A stretch of 35,853 nt of DNA, taken from assembly GCA_028697885.1 (NCBI GenBank), contig JAQVER010000040.1, positions 1 through 35,853 of the forward strand. Direction: 5' to 3'. Shown here one piece after another: positions 16,064-24,645 of the stretch. Each line of letters begins with the position of its first letter. Positions within the stretch are counted from its first letter, which is position 1. The position numbers were made by a program, and so were the translations under genes. The notes beneath the pieces are model-generated. The model searched no databases and was not told where the DNA came from. It worked only from the letters and a program-made list of their open reading frames with translations. The stretch comes from Desulfocapsaceae bacterium (GTDB taxonomy: Bacteria; Desulfobacterota; Desulfobulbia; Desulfobulbales; Desulfocapsaceae).

Positions 16064-18436
16064 CTATTGCATTACTGCCCCATCAGCGGCCCGGAAGTAG
16101 TAACGGTTCATATCAAAGAGACCACCCAGCACCGGTTCATCCTCATTAAATCGCTTTTGAAACCAATCATAGGTCTCCCATAATCGCTCGTCTGCCCTGT
16201 TCACGCCATATTTAGCTAACCGCGCCCGGTCGTGGGGACTGTTATCAAAATGGGCAAGGAAATCGATAAAATCGGGCAGATCCTTCTCATGTACATCAAA
16301 GAAGTAGTTCGGATAGGAGCCGATAAGACCATTAATAAAATTAGCGCTGTCCTTTGTTGGATCGAGGCGATTATCCTCATTCAGCAGAAATGCGACACTG
16401 TCATGCCAGCGATTGATCACCACGGAAAACGCGACATCAGGACCCTTTTCCAGTCGTATCCTCACAAAGGCAATATTAGCGTTGCTATTATTGATCAAGG
16501 CGAAAAAGGGTGTCCCGGGGCGGGAAAGAGCACGAAAGGCCCGCAGATAGTCATCAGTTGTTCCATACTTGTCGGGCAGCTGTGGATAATCGACCCCTGC
16601 CCGTCGATAATTTACCTTGTCGAAAGCGATCTCTGTCGCCGACAGGAGGTGGCTGTCCACAACATGCTCGACGAACTCGCGTTTCGGGTCGTCTGTGGTG
16701 TAGGATATTTTAGCCGGCAAGGTGGAGGGATAGTAGCCGATATTATCGGGATCGACACCCTTGTACCATGACTGCATGATCTCCTGCCGATTTTCCGGGG
16801 GGAGAAAATCCAGGAAGTTGCTCTCCCCTTCTACGCGCAGCTCATCCATATAGAGCCGGGTCGCCAACTGGTGGCCGGCCGTGCCATAAATATCAAAACC
16901 GGCAACGAGACCATAATAGATCCGTTCCAGCAGTGGATAATCGAGGACCCACATGGACTTCGACAAATCGCCCAGAGCCCCTTTGTGCACCGAAGCGCTG
17001 TCGAAATGACGATAGATGGTCAGCATCGGGGCATCGGCAGCACGGTTCCCCTTCCAGATGGAATCATAGCCAATACCGGTGTAATTGAGTGAGGTGTAGA
17101 GATCCTGCCTGGCCCGGTAGAACTCCGCAGCCGACTGGCGGTGCTCATCGGTAAGCGCCGAAAAGATGCGCAGGTCGCTCCCCTTCTCGTTAGGCATCCG
17201 CAACTTGTCGCTGTACAGCTTCAGAAAACCGGGGTAGGCCACGCTCAAATCATGGTCAGGGTCCATGAACATGACCCAGAATTGGTCATCAATGACATTA
17301 AGGGCGATCTGGCCCTTGCAGACCGGCCCGTGGATGAAGGTCATGATGATGTAGTGGGCATTGTCCAGCAGAAATTGATAGCGCGAGCGCGGCGGAATCT
17401 GCTCGAAGGCAACAAAAGGATTGGCGCTTAACTTCGTCTCATAGCCCATCAGATGGGGTACCTGCAGCCACTCCGGCTGAATGAACAGCTCATTGAAACG
17501 CTGCAGTTGGGCGTCATCAAACTTGAAGACCATATGGGTCTTGAAGACGATGGTGGAGTAAATTTTGCGGAACCGGTAATAGACCCGCTCGACGCCGGGA
17601 TCATCATAGGGGCGAACACTGGCAATCAGATCCAGGGGCTGGCCGGGAGGTGTCCGCGAGCGCACCAGTTCATAAAACTCATTGGTGGGGGTGCCGAATT
17701 TCAGGTGGGCCAGGAACAGATGTTCATAGAGGTAGCGTGACGTCATACCATGCTTGGCATCGTTCTGGTTGAGAAAGGTTTCCCACTGCACGACGGCCTG
17801 CGCGTCGCTCGCTTTTGGCGTCATCAGTTCCGATTGCTGGGCGGGATCGGGTCCCTTAGCACCCTGAACCAGCCAGCCGGCTATAAGGTCGAACTCCTCC
17901 TGCTTGAGCGGGGGAAAGCCAAAGGGCATACCGTTGTTCGGATGCTTATCCAAGTAGCTGCCAAGCTCATTGCCGTTTTCCGAGCAGGTCAGATCTGCCG
18001 CTTCCGAGCGGTATTCTCCCACGCTCTTTGGGTTTTTCATCTTATGGGACAGTATCTGAATCATGAGCGAGTCATTCAATCCATTGGCAACGCTGCTCTC
18101 GGTAACGCTGAAGAATTCCTTCTTACGCCACTCCGCGGTTGTTTGTGCATCGGTAAAGAGACGGGTCGGGTCCATGGAGATGAGACGTGAGGAGTTATAA
18201 ATGGCCCTCTTCGTCGCCCCGCGATCCATGCCCTCAAAGGAGTCTATCTTGAGCTGACAGGGCGAATTGTAACAGGAATGGCAGACAGTACAGCGCTTGT
18301 CGAGCAGTGGTTTAATCTCCTTCTGGTAATCAATGGGCTTGGTCGGGATCTTGAACGCCACAGGCGGGAGGGCTTTCGCGGCACATCCGGCCAAGAACAG
18401 GGCCAGCACGAAGACTGGCAGGAAGGTAATTTTCAT
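16064..18436 (-). CDS. cti: Fatty acid cis/trans isomerase, c-type haem lipoprotein
   Basis: The 790-residue protein matches Cti, the periplasmic enzyme that converts cis to trans unsaturated fatty acids in membrane phospholipids and rigidifies the membrane under solvent, heat or osmotic stress. The start carries a lipoprotein signal with lipobox LAGC and acyl-acceptor C18; known Pseudomonas Cti is periplasmic with a cleaved signal, so lipid anchoring is a variation. A covalent haem site C49-x2-C52-H53 follows in IKPLLDKRCTVCHSCYNSPC. Long family-typical stretches include ENRQEIMQSWYKG and NYFFDVHEKDLPDFI near the C-terminus. Length agrees with the family (about 760-800). The ribosome site is weak. 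It stands alone, with repeat copies on both sides. Confidence 0.93.
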   Translation of the reverse strand: MKITFLPVFVLALFLAGCAAKALPPVAFKIPTKPIDYQKEIKPLLDKRCTVCHSCYNSPCQLKIDSFEGMDRGATKRAIYNSSRLISMDPTRLFTDAQTTAEWRKKEFFSVTESSVANGLNDSLMIQILSHKMKNPKSVGEYRSEAADLTCSENGNELGSYLDKHPNNGMPFGFPPLKQEEFDLIAGWLVQGAKGPDPAQQSELMTPKASDAQAVVQWETFLNQNDAKHGMTSRYLYEHLFLAHLKFGTPTNEFYELVRSRTPPGQPLDLIASVRPYDDPGVERVYYRFRKIYSTIVFKTHMVFKFDDAQLQRFNELFIQPEWLQVPHLMGYETKLSANPFVAFEQIPPRSRYQFLLDNAHYIIMTFIHGPVCKGQIALNVIDDQFWVMFMDPDHDLSVAYPGFLKLYSDKLRMPNEKGSDLRIFSALTDEHRQSAAEFYRARQDLYTSLNYTGIGYDSIWKGNRAADAPMLTIYRHFDSASVHKGALGDLSKSMWVLDYPLLERIYYGLVAGFDIYGTAGHQLATRLYMDELRVEGESNFLDFLPPENRQEIMQSWYKGVDPDNIGYYPSTLPAKISYTTDDPKREFVEHVVDSHLLSATEIAFDKVNYRRAGVDYPQLPDKYGTTDDYLRAFRALSRPGTPFFALINNSNANIAFVRIRLEKGPDVAFSVVINRWHDSVAFLLNEDNRLDPTKDSANFINGLIGSYPNYFFDVHEKDLPDFIDFLAHFDNSPHDRARLAKYGVNRADERLWETYDWFQKRFNEDEPVLGGLFDMNRYYFRAADGAVMQ

Positions 18437-18576
18437 GAATAGTTCATCTTTTTGGGGAAAATCCTGATCAAATACTTCATCATTTACTGCTTATTCCACA
18501 TCTTCATGTTGCCCTTCAAAGGATGCGGCATCTTGAGGAACGTTGATAAAGACATGGGTATCGTGTGAAAAAACTT

Positions 18577-18652
18577 TTCACTTTCCTGCGTTCCGGCTCA
18601 TGAAATCTTGTCAAACAGCGGGAAGTCCTCTTCGTAGCGATTTGGACAGGAA
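18577..18652 (+). repeat. Intergenic repeat family, copy D
   Basis: The head TTTCCTGCGTTCC-GGCTCATG and tail CGTAGCGATTTGGACAGGAA align with copy C without gaps from TCATG to GGACAGGAA (same 50-nt spacing). TTCCTG at 18583 and CAGGAA at 18647 form a terminal inverted repeat. It fills much of the 234-bp gap between cti and the Bcr/CflA gene. Confidence 0.6.
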
Positions 18653-18670
18653 TGCTTTCCTTTTATACCA

Positions 18671-19834
18671 TTATGACAGTTTCAGCTTGAACAACTTGTT
18701 GATAGCCCACCAAGCCAAAAGTGTGATGGTTGCCGAAACCGTACCGAGCCATCCCAGAACGGCCACCTTATCCTGCCAATCGAGGGAAATGAGCCACATA
18801 GAGATGGCACCGGTTATAAAAAAGAAGAAGACCATAAGCGAGGACGCAGCCCCTGCATCCCTATCAACCTGCTCAAGGATCAGATTGTTGCCAGGCGGTC
18901 TCCCAAAAGAAAAAAAGAAGGTGAGGAGCCACATCGGCACAGTCAGCCGGTAGGGCAGAGGGACTGCAGAGCTCATCATCGGCAGGGAGGAGAACAACAC
19001 ACCCAGGTAGCTGATCGGCAGCAACCAACCAAGGGGGAAATGATGCACCATCCTGGAAAAGACGAGCGGTGCAACCAGAAAAGCCGAAGCATTACAGGCA
19101 AAGAAATAGCTATATACTTTTTCGGAATATCCAAGACCGGTTATATAAATTTCGGATGATACGGCAATAAAGGCAAAGAAAGGAATACCGAGACAGGCTA
19201 AGGCAAGGGTTAACAGGGAAAAAGGCATATTACCCATCAGCCTCAGATAACTCCGAAAAACTAGTTTCAGGCTTTCCGGACTCAACACGGTCAACGACTC
19301 ATTCATCAACCAGACACCAAGAGCCGATATCATACCCAAAAGAGCCTGCAGGATAAAGATCCAGCGCCATGACAGTGATTCGACCAGCCAGCCGCCTATT
19401 ATAGGGGCAATCATGGGTGCTGCTGCCACAATAATCCCGAGTTGGATAAAGATCCGTTGGCGGAGATTCCCGGCAAAAAGGTCTTTGCAGATGGCAAAGA
19501 CAATTGCTGATGCAGCAGCGGCCCCTGCTCCCTGCAGGGTTCTGGCCAGGATGAGCATCACGACATTGCCGGACAGAGCACAGAGAAGGCTGGCTCCGGT
19601 ATACAATGTCAGTCCTGCCAACAGGGGTGGGCGCCTGCCGTAACGGTCTGAAAGGGGACCGTAAACGAGCAGGAAACCGCAATAGGTAAAAAAGAAACAG
19701 ACCAACGTCAGATTAACAATAGCCAGAGGCTGGTGCCATCTCTCTCCCAGCAGCGGAATAGCTGCCAGGTACATATCTGTCGAAAGCGGTGGGAATGCCG
19801 CAAGAAGTGCAAGTAAGGCGATGATTTTTTTCAT
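18671..19834 (-). CDS. Bcr/CflA-family MFS drug transporter
   Basis: This 387-residue inner-membrane protein is predicted to have 12 helices. The N-terminal STDMYLAAIP (18-27) is the hallmark of the Bcr/CflA (bicyclomycin/chloramphenicol/sulfonamide) branch. GPLSDRYGRRP (59-69) is MFS motif A, and R98 in RTLQGAGAA is motif B. The helix 5 region (IVAAAPMIAPIIGG) provides the antiporter-type glycine/proline motif. It would export small toxic compounds using the proton gradient; the actual substrate is unknown. The ribosome site is weak (CAGAT). It starts 65 nt after the msrAB stop on the same strand, with a hairpin between them, so it may be the second gene of that transcript. Confidence 0.88.
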   Translation of the reverse strand: MKKIIALLALLAAFPPLSTDMYLAAIPLLGERWHQPLAIVNLTLVCFFFTYCGFLLVYGPLSDRYGRRPPLLAGLTLYTGASLLCALSGNVVMLILARTLQGAGAAAASAIVFAICKDLFAGNLRQRIFIQLGIIVAAAPMIAPIIGGWLVESLSWRWIFILQALLGMISALGVWLMNESLTVLSPESLKLVFRSYLRLMGNMPFSLLTLALACLGIPFFAFIAVSSEIYITGLGYSEKVYSYFFACNASAFLVAPLVFSRMVHHFPLGWLLPISYLGVLFSSLPMMSSAVPLPYRLTVPMWLLTFFFSFGRPPGNNLILEQVDRDAGAASSLMVFFFFITGAISMWLISLDWQDKVAVLGWLGTVSATITLLAWWAINKLFKLKLS

Positions 19835-19854
19835 ATCTGGTCAGCGGTAAAGGC

Positions 19855-19889
19855 GGAAAAGGGAGCACCCATTAAAAGGCTCCTTTTCC
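19855..19889 (-). repeat. Hairpin between msrAB and the Bcr/CflA gene
   Basis: GGAAAAGG at 19855 pairs perfectly with CCTTTTCC at 19882, extended by AGC/GCT across a bulged G, around an 11-nt loop. It sits just past the msrAB stop. Read on the minus strand there is no long U-run after the stem, so it may only partly terminate or may protect the upstream mRNA. Confidence 0.5.
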
Positions 19890-19899
19890 TCAATGCCTG

Positions 19900-20967
19900 C
19901 TACTTCACGAAAAGCGGCAGGAACCGACCGTATCCTTCGGCCTCCAGCTTCTCGACCGGAACAAACCGCAGCGCGGCAGAATTCATACAGTATCGCTTGC
20001 CTGTGGGCGGCGGTCCATCGTCGAAGACATGGCCGAGATGGCTGTCCCCTATTCTGCTCCGCACTTCGGTCCGGACCGAAAAGAAGAAAGTGTGGTCTTC
20101 GCGGGTCACGATATTTTCCGGGACCAACGGTCTGGTAAAGCTCGGCCAGCCGGTTCCCGATTTATACTTATCCAGAGAGCTGAACAGCGGCTCGCCGGAG
20201 ACGATGTCGACATAGATCCCGGCCTTCTTGTTGTCCCAGTATTCATTTTTGAAGGCGGGCTCTGTCCCTTCTTCCTGGGTGACCTTATACTGGATGGCGG
20301 TCAGTTTCTGTCGCAGCTCCTTCTTGCTCCAGGGCTTCCGCTCTTCACCCCAGATGGAATCAAGATACTTATCGCGCCCGGAACCGTTGCGGTAGTACTT
20401 ATAGCGGATGGGGTTCTTCTTGTAATAATCCTGATGATAGTCCTCGGCCGGATAGAACATCACGGCCGGCAGGATTGGTGTCACAATTGGGTCAGGATAA
20501 ATACCGCGGGCCTCAAGTGCTGCCTTTGAGAGTTCGGCAGTCTCTTTTTGCTTTTCACTGGTATAAAAAATCGCGGTACTATAAGCATGACCACGGTCGA
20601 CAAACTGGCCACCTGCATCGGTGGGATTGACCTGCATCCAGAAAACCTGCAGAAGCCTGGAATAGGAAATCACTGCCGGATCATAGGTTATCTGCACTGC
20701 CTCAATATGACCGCCTGCTCTGTAATTCTCATAGGTTGGATTTTTGGTGCTGCCCGCCGTATAACCGGCAATTACTTCCTTTACCCCTGTCAGTTCTTTA
20801 AAGGGCTTTTCCATACACCAGAAGCAACCGCCGGCAAAGATCGCTGTTTCCAGTTTAATGCCGGTGCCGGCGCTCATATTTTCCGCTTTGCTGCTGTCGG
20901 CAAGAGAGCCTTGCAGGAAAAAAAATCCCAGTAATATAATTAGCAGATTAAAAAATATCCTTATCAT
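19900..20967 (-). CDS. msrAB: Exported bifunctional methionine sulfoxide reductase MsrA-MsrB
   Basis: The 355-residue protein has an N-terminal hydrophobic export signal (about 4-20). An MsrA domain (about 40-195) follows with catalytic C48 in GGCFWC, the [13 protein letters not shown] motif and a late EDYHQDYY motif. The MsrB domain (about 218-345) has [18 protein letters not shown] and catalytic C327 in [11 protein letters not shown]. MsrA reduces S- and MsrB R-methionine sulfoxide, so the fusion repairs both in envelope proteins. The MsrB part has serine where zinc-type enzymes have the first CxxC cysteine (IVSGEPLF), so it is the zinc-free form. The fused thioredoxin-like donor domain of PilB-type proteins is absent. 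GGGGGTGAG precedes the ATG. Confidence 0.95.
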   Translation of the reverse strand: MIRIFFNLLIILLGFFFLQGSLADSSKAENMSAGTGIKLETAIFAGGCFWCMEKPFKELTGVKEVIAGYTAGSTKNPTYENYRAGGHIEAVQITYDPAVISYSRLLQVFWMQVNPTDAGGQFVDRGHAYSTAIFYTSEKQKETAELSKAALEARGIYPDPIVTPILPAVMFYPAEDYHQDYYKKNPIRYKYYRNGSGRDKYLDSIWGEERKPWSKKELRQKLTAIQYKVTQEEGTEPAFKNEYWDNKKAGIYVDIVSGEPLFSSLDKYKSGTGWPSFTRPLVPENIVTREDHTFFFSVRTEVRSRIGDSHLGHVFDDGPPPTGKRYCMNSAALRFVPVEKLEAEGYGRFLPLFVK

Positions 20968-21007
20968 GGTCTCACCCCCGAATGTATCTTTTTAACTTCG
21001 GTTTACC

Positions 21008-21028
21008 GCTCTTGTCTGCAGACAGAGC
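21008..21028. promoter_or_regulatory. Operator-like palindrome upstream of msrAB
   Basis: GCTCT-T-GTCTGCAGAC-AGAGC contains a perfect 10-bp palindrome GTCTGCAGAC flanked by matching GCTCT/AGAGC arms with one extra base. It lies about 40-60 nt before the msrAB start in a 284-bp gap that also holds repeat copy B. A binding factor cannot be named. Confidence 0.4.
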
Positions 21029-21123
21029 CCCCAAAAGGAAGCGTCTGTTTCCAGAGTCCGAATATAAGTGTCGGCTCTTAAAAAACTTTGATAACAGCGC
21101 GATAATTTTCTGGAGATAAATAG

Positions 21124-21200
21124 TCTCTCTCCTGCGTCCACGGCTCATAGTTATGATACCCGACACCGCCTAATTCAATGCGTAAGGGTCTGGTGATGAA
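21124..21200 (+). repeat. Intergenic repeat family, copy B
   Basis: The head CTCTCTCCTGCGTCCACGGCTCATAG is the closest match to copies A and D. The tail GCGTAAGGGTCTGG is one base off the spacing seen in copies C and D. It lies between msrAB and the 3' end of the acetolactate decarboxylase gene. Confidence 0.55.
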
Positions 21201-21251
21201 AGTTCATCCCGCCAAAAAGGCAATAACGCAAGCCCTGTCACCTTGTGGCCC

Positions 21252-21980
21252 TTATTTTTCTACCTTGTCCAGGTCCTGCCTGGTGTCCCTGTGAAAATCC
21301 CATTTCATATAATCTCGGGTCATGGGCAAGGAAAGTTCCATTTTATGGATCAACTGAATTCCAACACTTACCTTTTGGGGCACACATTCGAGGAGATGGC
21401 CTCCGTGCTGATGGTCTTCCGACAGAAAATGCAAATGCATGCCGGGAACACTCAATGACGACAAAAAATCCGGGGTAAAAAAACCTGCAAGAGTCCCTTT
21501 GATAGTATCAAATCCAAAGACAACCTGCTCATGCGCGATATCGGAAAGCGGACGATAATTAGCCTGCTTCGGTACGGATCGCACCTTGATATGAGCGAAC
21601 TCGCCCTCAATTCGGATGGCATAGAACAGATTCGGTGACGGCAGCAGGCCGTTGAGCCACTGCAAAAACTTCACATAGGGAGTTTCTTCGACTATCTCAT
21701 AATGGTTTTCCGGAGTAAAAAAAGTTACTGCGGCAAACGGTGTCAGTACCTTTTCATCAACTTCGATCACCCTCCCATCAGAGTTGATCTGATAACAGTG
21801 TCCATCGAGAATGAGCATTTCCCCGTCCAGGTCATCAAACGTGCCGAGTCCGAAATCACCATGTTTCAGTATTTCACCAAGATGAATATTTTCTTCATAG
21901 ATACCTTCAACCAGGGCATTAACCGGAGCACATAAGAAGATAGAGCTTCCAGGCGGTTCGGTTCTTCTATGGGGTTTCAT
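21252..21980 (-). CDS. budA: Alpha-acetolactate decarboxylase
   Basis: The 242-residue cytoplasmic enzyme converts alpha-acetolactate to acetoin and CO2, diverting pyruvate to neutral products. Family features are SSIFLCAPVNALVEGIYEE, GDFGLGTFDDLDGEM and TPFAAVTFF, plus the zinc-binding triad H182-x-H184-x10-H195 within MHLHFLSEDHQHGGH. These have the same spacing as the three metal histidines of characterised enzymes. Length matches the family. No acetolactate synthase (budB/alsS) gene lies beside it, so the substrate must come from biosynthetic synthases or a gene elsewhere. AAGGTGAGAG precedes the ATG. A weak promoter and a perfect 9-bp dyad are just upstream. Confidence 0.95.
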   Translation of the reverse strand: MKPHRRTEPPGSSIFLCAPVNALVEGIYEENIHLGEILKHGDFGLGTFDDLDGEMLILDGHCYQINSDGRVIEVDEKVLTPFAAVTFFTPENHYEIVEETPYVKFLQWLNGLLPSPNLFYAIRIEGEFAHIKVRSVPKQANYRPLSDIAHEQVVFGFDTIKGTLAGFFTPDFLSSLSVPGMHLHFLSEDHQHGGHLLECVPQKVSVGIQLIHKMELSLPMTRDYMKWDFHRDTRQDLDKVEK

Positions 21981-22021
21981 TCACTCTCACCTTCTCTTGT
22001 TTCTTTAGAAGAACATAGTAT

Positions 22022-22047
22022 CAAAAATCGGAACAGATCGATTTTTG
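22022..22047. promoter_or_regulatory. Operator-like dyad upstream of budA
   Basis: CAAAAATCG (22022-22030) and CGATTTTTG (22039-22047) are perfectly complementary around an 8-nt spacer. The dyad lies 42-67 nt before the budA start, immediately after the candidate -10 box, so a bound repressor there would block transcription. Confidence 0.45.
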
Positions 22048-22053
22048 GGTGAA

Positions 22054-22082
22054 TTTATCCGTGCAGTCTATAAAAAATACAA
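22054..22082 (-). promoter_or_regulatory. Weak candidate promoter for budA
   Basis: Read on the minus strand, TTGTAT (22082-22077) and GATAAA (22059-22054) are 17 nt apart. Three and four of six bases match consensus. The neighbouring dyad at 22022-22047 supports a regulatory role more than the boxes themselves do. Confidence 0.3.
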
Positions 22083-22146
22083 TAGCAGTTTTTTTCATCT
22101 GCCGGTGTAAGAGACTCATTATAGCAGACGTCATCGGCATAAGATA

Positions 22147-22223
22147 CCCTCTTTCCTACATCCCAGGTTCATGGCATGTCTCCAGGCATTGTGGAATTCC
22201 TAACGTAACGGTCTGGACAGGAA
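22147..22223 (+). repeat. Intergenic repeat family, copy C
   Basis: The head CTTTCCTACATCCCAGGTTCATGG and tail CGTAACGGTCTGGACAGGAA align with copy D at identical spacing. TTCCT at 22153 and AGGAA at 22219 can pair as a terminal inverted repeat. It lies in the 439-bp divergent gap between budA and the FIST gene. Confidence 0.6.
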
Positions 22224-22297
22224 GGAATTTCCCCCGGCAACCCAATGAAAGCCCAGACGAGCATAATCGCAAAAAATCGACAAGAGAGCATCGAAGT

Positions 22298-22326
22298 TTG
22301 ACATAAGTCTAGAAATGATAAATACT
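22298..22326 (+). promoter_or_regulatory. Sigma-70-type promoter for the FIST-kinase operon
   Basis: A perfect TTGACA (22298-22303) is followed after exactly 17 nt by AATACT (22321-22326). Transcription near 22332 would place the strong hairpin at 22343-22385 at the very start of the leader. Confidence 0.5.
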
Positions 22327-22342
22327 TAATAATATAAAAGCT

Positions 22343-22385
22343 GAAGAGCATTGTTCATGTCCATGCTGACATGAACAATCTCTTC
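22343..22385 (+). promoter_or_regulatory. Strong hairpin or 18-bp dyad in the FIST leader
   Basis: GAAGAG-c-ATTGTTCATGTC pairs completely with GACATGAACAAT-CTCTTC, giving an 18-bp stem with one bulged C and a CATGCT loop. It ends 34 nt before the FIST ATG. No U-run follows in the plus direction, so it is more likely a leader structure or a palindromic protein-binding site than a terminator. Confidence 0.65.
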
Positions 22386-22419
22386 CTGAAAAAAATATGG
22401 CATACAAAAAGCAGACAAG

Positions 22420-23574
22420 ATGACCTTCCAATCCAATGTGCCAAACGGAACAACCAGCTCGTCGCCAAGATTGAAGTTACGACAGGGTATATCCACTAAG
22501 CAGGATGTGTATGAAGCAGTCCGCGATCTGGCAGCTCAGATTAAACAGCCGAACAGTCAGCTCTCCTTGATTTTCTTTTCTGATGAGTACGATCCTCAAC
22601 AACTTGGCCCGGCATTGAAAGAACATTTTTCCGGCCCGGTAATTGGCTGTACAACCGCTGGGCAACTTTCAGAGGTAGGATTCCAACGTGGTGGTATGTC
22701 AGGTGCCTCGCTGGCCAGCGATGAGCTTTCAACCATCCCTTATCTGATCCATCCTCTTTCCTCACAAACTGAGCAGGTGGCCCAAATTGCCAAAGATGTT
22801 CAGGAACAGCTCTCTCTCTCCGAATTGCCGGCCTTTGGTTTTTTATTGGTCGACGGACTATCGATGAAAGAAGAGCCGCTGATTTCAGCTCTGTATCTGG
22901 CGCTCGGCGATGTCCCGATTGCCGGAGGTTCGGCTGGTGATAGTCTGAAATTCAAACAAACTTTCGTCTATTACGATGGTGAATTACTGCACGATGCTGC
23001 AGTATTCACCCTGTTTTTAACCGCCCTGCCATTCCATGTCTTTAAACATCAGCACTTCCTGCCTTCATCCACCAGGCTCGTTGTGACGGAGGCTGACCCC
23101 GTGAATCGTCTGGTCAAGGAGATCAATGGAGGCCCTGCGGCAGAAGTGTACGCCCAGTTGATCGGGACAACCATAGACAAACTCAATTCTGCCGTTTTTT
23201 CCCAAAACCCTCTGATGCTCCGTATCGGTAACGATTACTATGTACGGTCAATTTCCAATATTGAGCCGGACGGCAGTCTGAAGTTTTTTTGCGCCATCGA
23301 TACCGGACTTGTGCTCACCATAGGCCAGGGAAATTCTGCGCTTGAGTCCCTTAATAATGATCTGCTGAAGATGAAGAATGACATTGGAGATCCGGAAGTT
23401 ATTATAGGATGCGACTGCATTCTCAGAAGACTTGAAATGGAGGCGCACGGTATAGACGACAGTATAGGTAAACTGCTGGCCAAGAACAAAGTTGTAGGCT
23501 TCAGCACCTACGGCGAGCAGATTAATTCCGTACATGTCAACCAGACTTTCACAGGAATCGCAATTGCAGGTTAA
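22420..23574 (+). CDS. FIST-domain sensory protein (FIST N and FIST C)
   Basis: The 384-residue soluble protein fits the FIST family: an N-terminal FIST_N region (about 45-210) with LIFFSDEY, PVIGCTTAGQ and PIAGGSAGDSLKF, then FIST_C (about 225-365) ending VVGFSTYGEQINSVHVNQTFTGIAI. FIST domains are predicted small-ligand (possibly amino-acid) sensors that feed kinases, cyclases or chemotaxis proteins. The kinase gene begins 3 nt after this stop codon, so the pair is almost certainly one operon and the FIST protein is the likely input. It has no signal peptide or membrane helix, implying cytosolic sensing. The ribosome site is weak, and the leader carries a strong hairpin. Confidence 0.9.
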   Translation: MTFQSNVPNGTTSSSPRLKLRQGISTKQDVYEAVRDLAAQIKQPNSQLSLIFFSDEYDPQQLGPALKEHFSGPVIGCTTAGQLSEVGFQRGGMSGASLASDELSTIPYLIHPLSSQTEQVAQIAKDVQEQLSLSELPAFGFLLVDGLSMKEEPLISALYLALGDVPIAGGSAGDSLKFKQTFVYYDGELLHDAAVFTLFLTALPFHVFKHQHFLPSSTRLVVTEADPVNRLVKEINGGPAAEVYAQLIGTTIDKLNSAVFSQNPLMLRIGNDYYVRSISNIEPDGSLKFFCAIDTGLVLTIGQGNSALESLNNDLLKMKNDIGDPEVIIGCDCILRRLEMEAHGIDDSIGKLLAKNKVVGFSTYGEQINSVHVNQTFTGIAIAG

Positions 23575-23577
23575 TTC

Positions 23578-24645
23578 ATGAGCAAAGAAGACGATAGCGC
23601 TACCATTGCAAAGCTGCAATCCCAGCTGAAGGCTCAGCAAAAGACTATTGAAGTGCTCATGAACGCTGCTGAAGAATGCACTTCAGAAGGTCCGCCTTCA
23701 AGGGAACTGCTCTCCCAGAATCTCAATTTGGAGCGAATTGTTCAACAGAAGACCGAAATCCTGAAGCGGCAGGGAGAAGAGTTGAGGAAGGCTTTGCAGG
23801 AACTGCAACTCACCCAGACGCGGTTGCTTCAGGCCCAAAAACTTGAATCCGTGGGCCAGCTTGCCGCCGGCATTGCTCACGAGATCAACACCCCGACCCA
23901 GTTCATAACCTCAAACATAATCTTTTTCGAAGAAGCTTTTTGCGATGTCAAACGTTTGGTGAATACCTTGCAGGAGTTACTGCAGACGATACCCCAAGGA
24001 TCTGCAATTGCCGAGACAAGCAGAAAAGCCGAAAAGTTATTGGAGGAACTTGATTGGAATTATCTGGAAATCGAGGTTCCTACGGCAATTCAGCAAACCA
24101 AGGAAGGACTCAAACGAGTCACAACCATTGTTCAGGCCATGAAAGAATTTTCCCATCCCGGCAGCAAAGAAAAGGTTTTTTGCGATCTGAACAAAATTCT
24201 TGCAACCACGATTACCGTGGCCAGAAATGAATGGAAATATTGTGCTGAAGTTGTGACTCATTTTGACGCAAATCTGCCAAAAGTTTTTTGCCTTGCCGAT
24301 GAAATAGGCCAGGTTTTTCTCAATATCCTGGTTAATGCCTCTCATGCCATTGCCACCAAAAACCCAAACAATTCCGAAAAAGGGATAATTACCATATCCA
24401 CTCGTCATTCCCCGGATCATGTTGTGATCTGTATAGAGGACACGGGAATCGGCATCCCTGAAAACATCCAGGCCAGAGTTTTTGATCCTTTTTTTACCAC
24501 GAAAAGCGTCGGCAAAGGGACAGGCCAAGGCCTTGCTATCTCCCATGATGTCATTGAAAATAAACATGGTGGTAGTCTCAGTCTTACTTCGGAAACAGGT
24601 AAGGGAACCGTCTTTACGATACAAATACCTATTCAAGGAGAATAG
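23578..24645 (+). CDS. Cytosolic sensor histidine kinase, partner of FIST
   Basis: The 355-residue kinase has an N-terminal coiled coil (about 8-90) and no membrane segment or recognisable sensor domain. It then has H101 in the H-box GIAHEINTPTQFI and an ATPase domain with N-box FLNILVNASHAI, G1 box EDTGIGIPE, F-box FDPFFTTK, G2 GKGTGQGLAIS and a closing GTVFTIQIP. The HEINTP variant marks kinases that often follow a separate input protein. It should autophosphorylate on H101, with the upstream FIST protein as its ligand sensor. No response regulator or receiver follows, so the phosphate acceptor is encoded elsewhere. A perfect hairpin covers its stop codon. Confidence 0.93.
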   Translation: MSKEDDSATIAKLQSQLKAQQKTIEVLMNAAEECTSEGPPSRELLSQNLNLERIVQQKTEILKRQGEELRKALQELQLTQTRLLQAQKLESVGQLAAGIAHEINTPTQFITSNIIFFEEAFCDVKRLVNTLQELLQTIPQGSAIAETSRKAEKLLEELDWNYLEIEVPTAIQQTKEGLKRVTTIVQAMKEFSHPGSKEKVFCDLNKILATTITVARNEWKYCAEVVTHFDANLPKVFCLADEIGQVFLNILVNASHAIATKNPNNSEKGIITISTRHSPDHVVICIEDTGIGIPENIQARVFDPFFTTKSVGKGTGQGLAISHDVIENKHGGSLSLTSETGKGTVFTIQIPIQGE

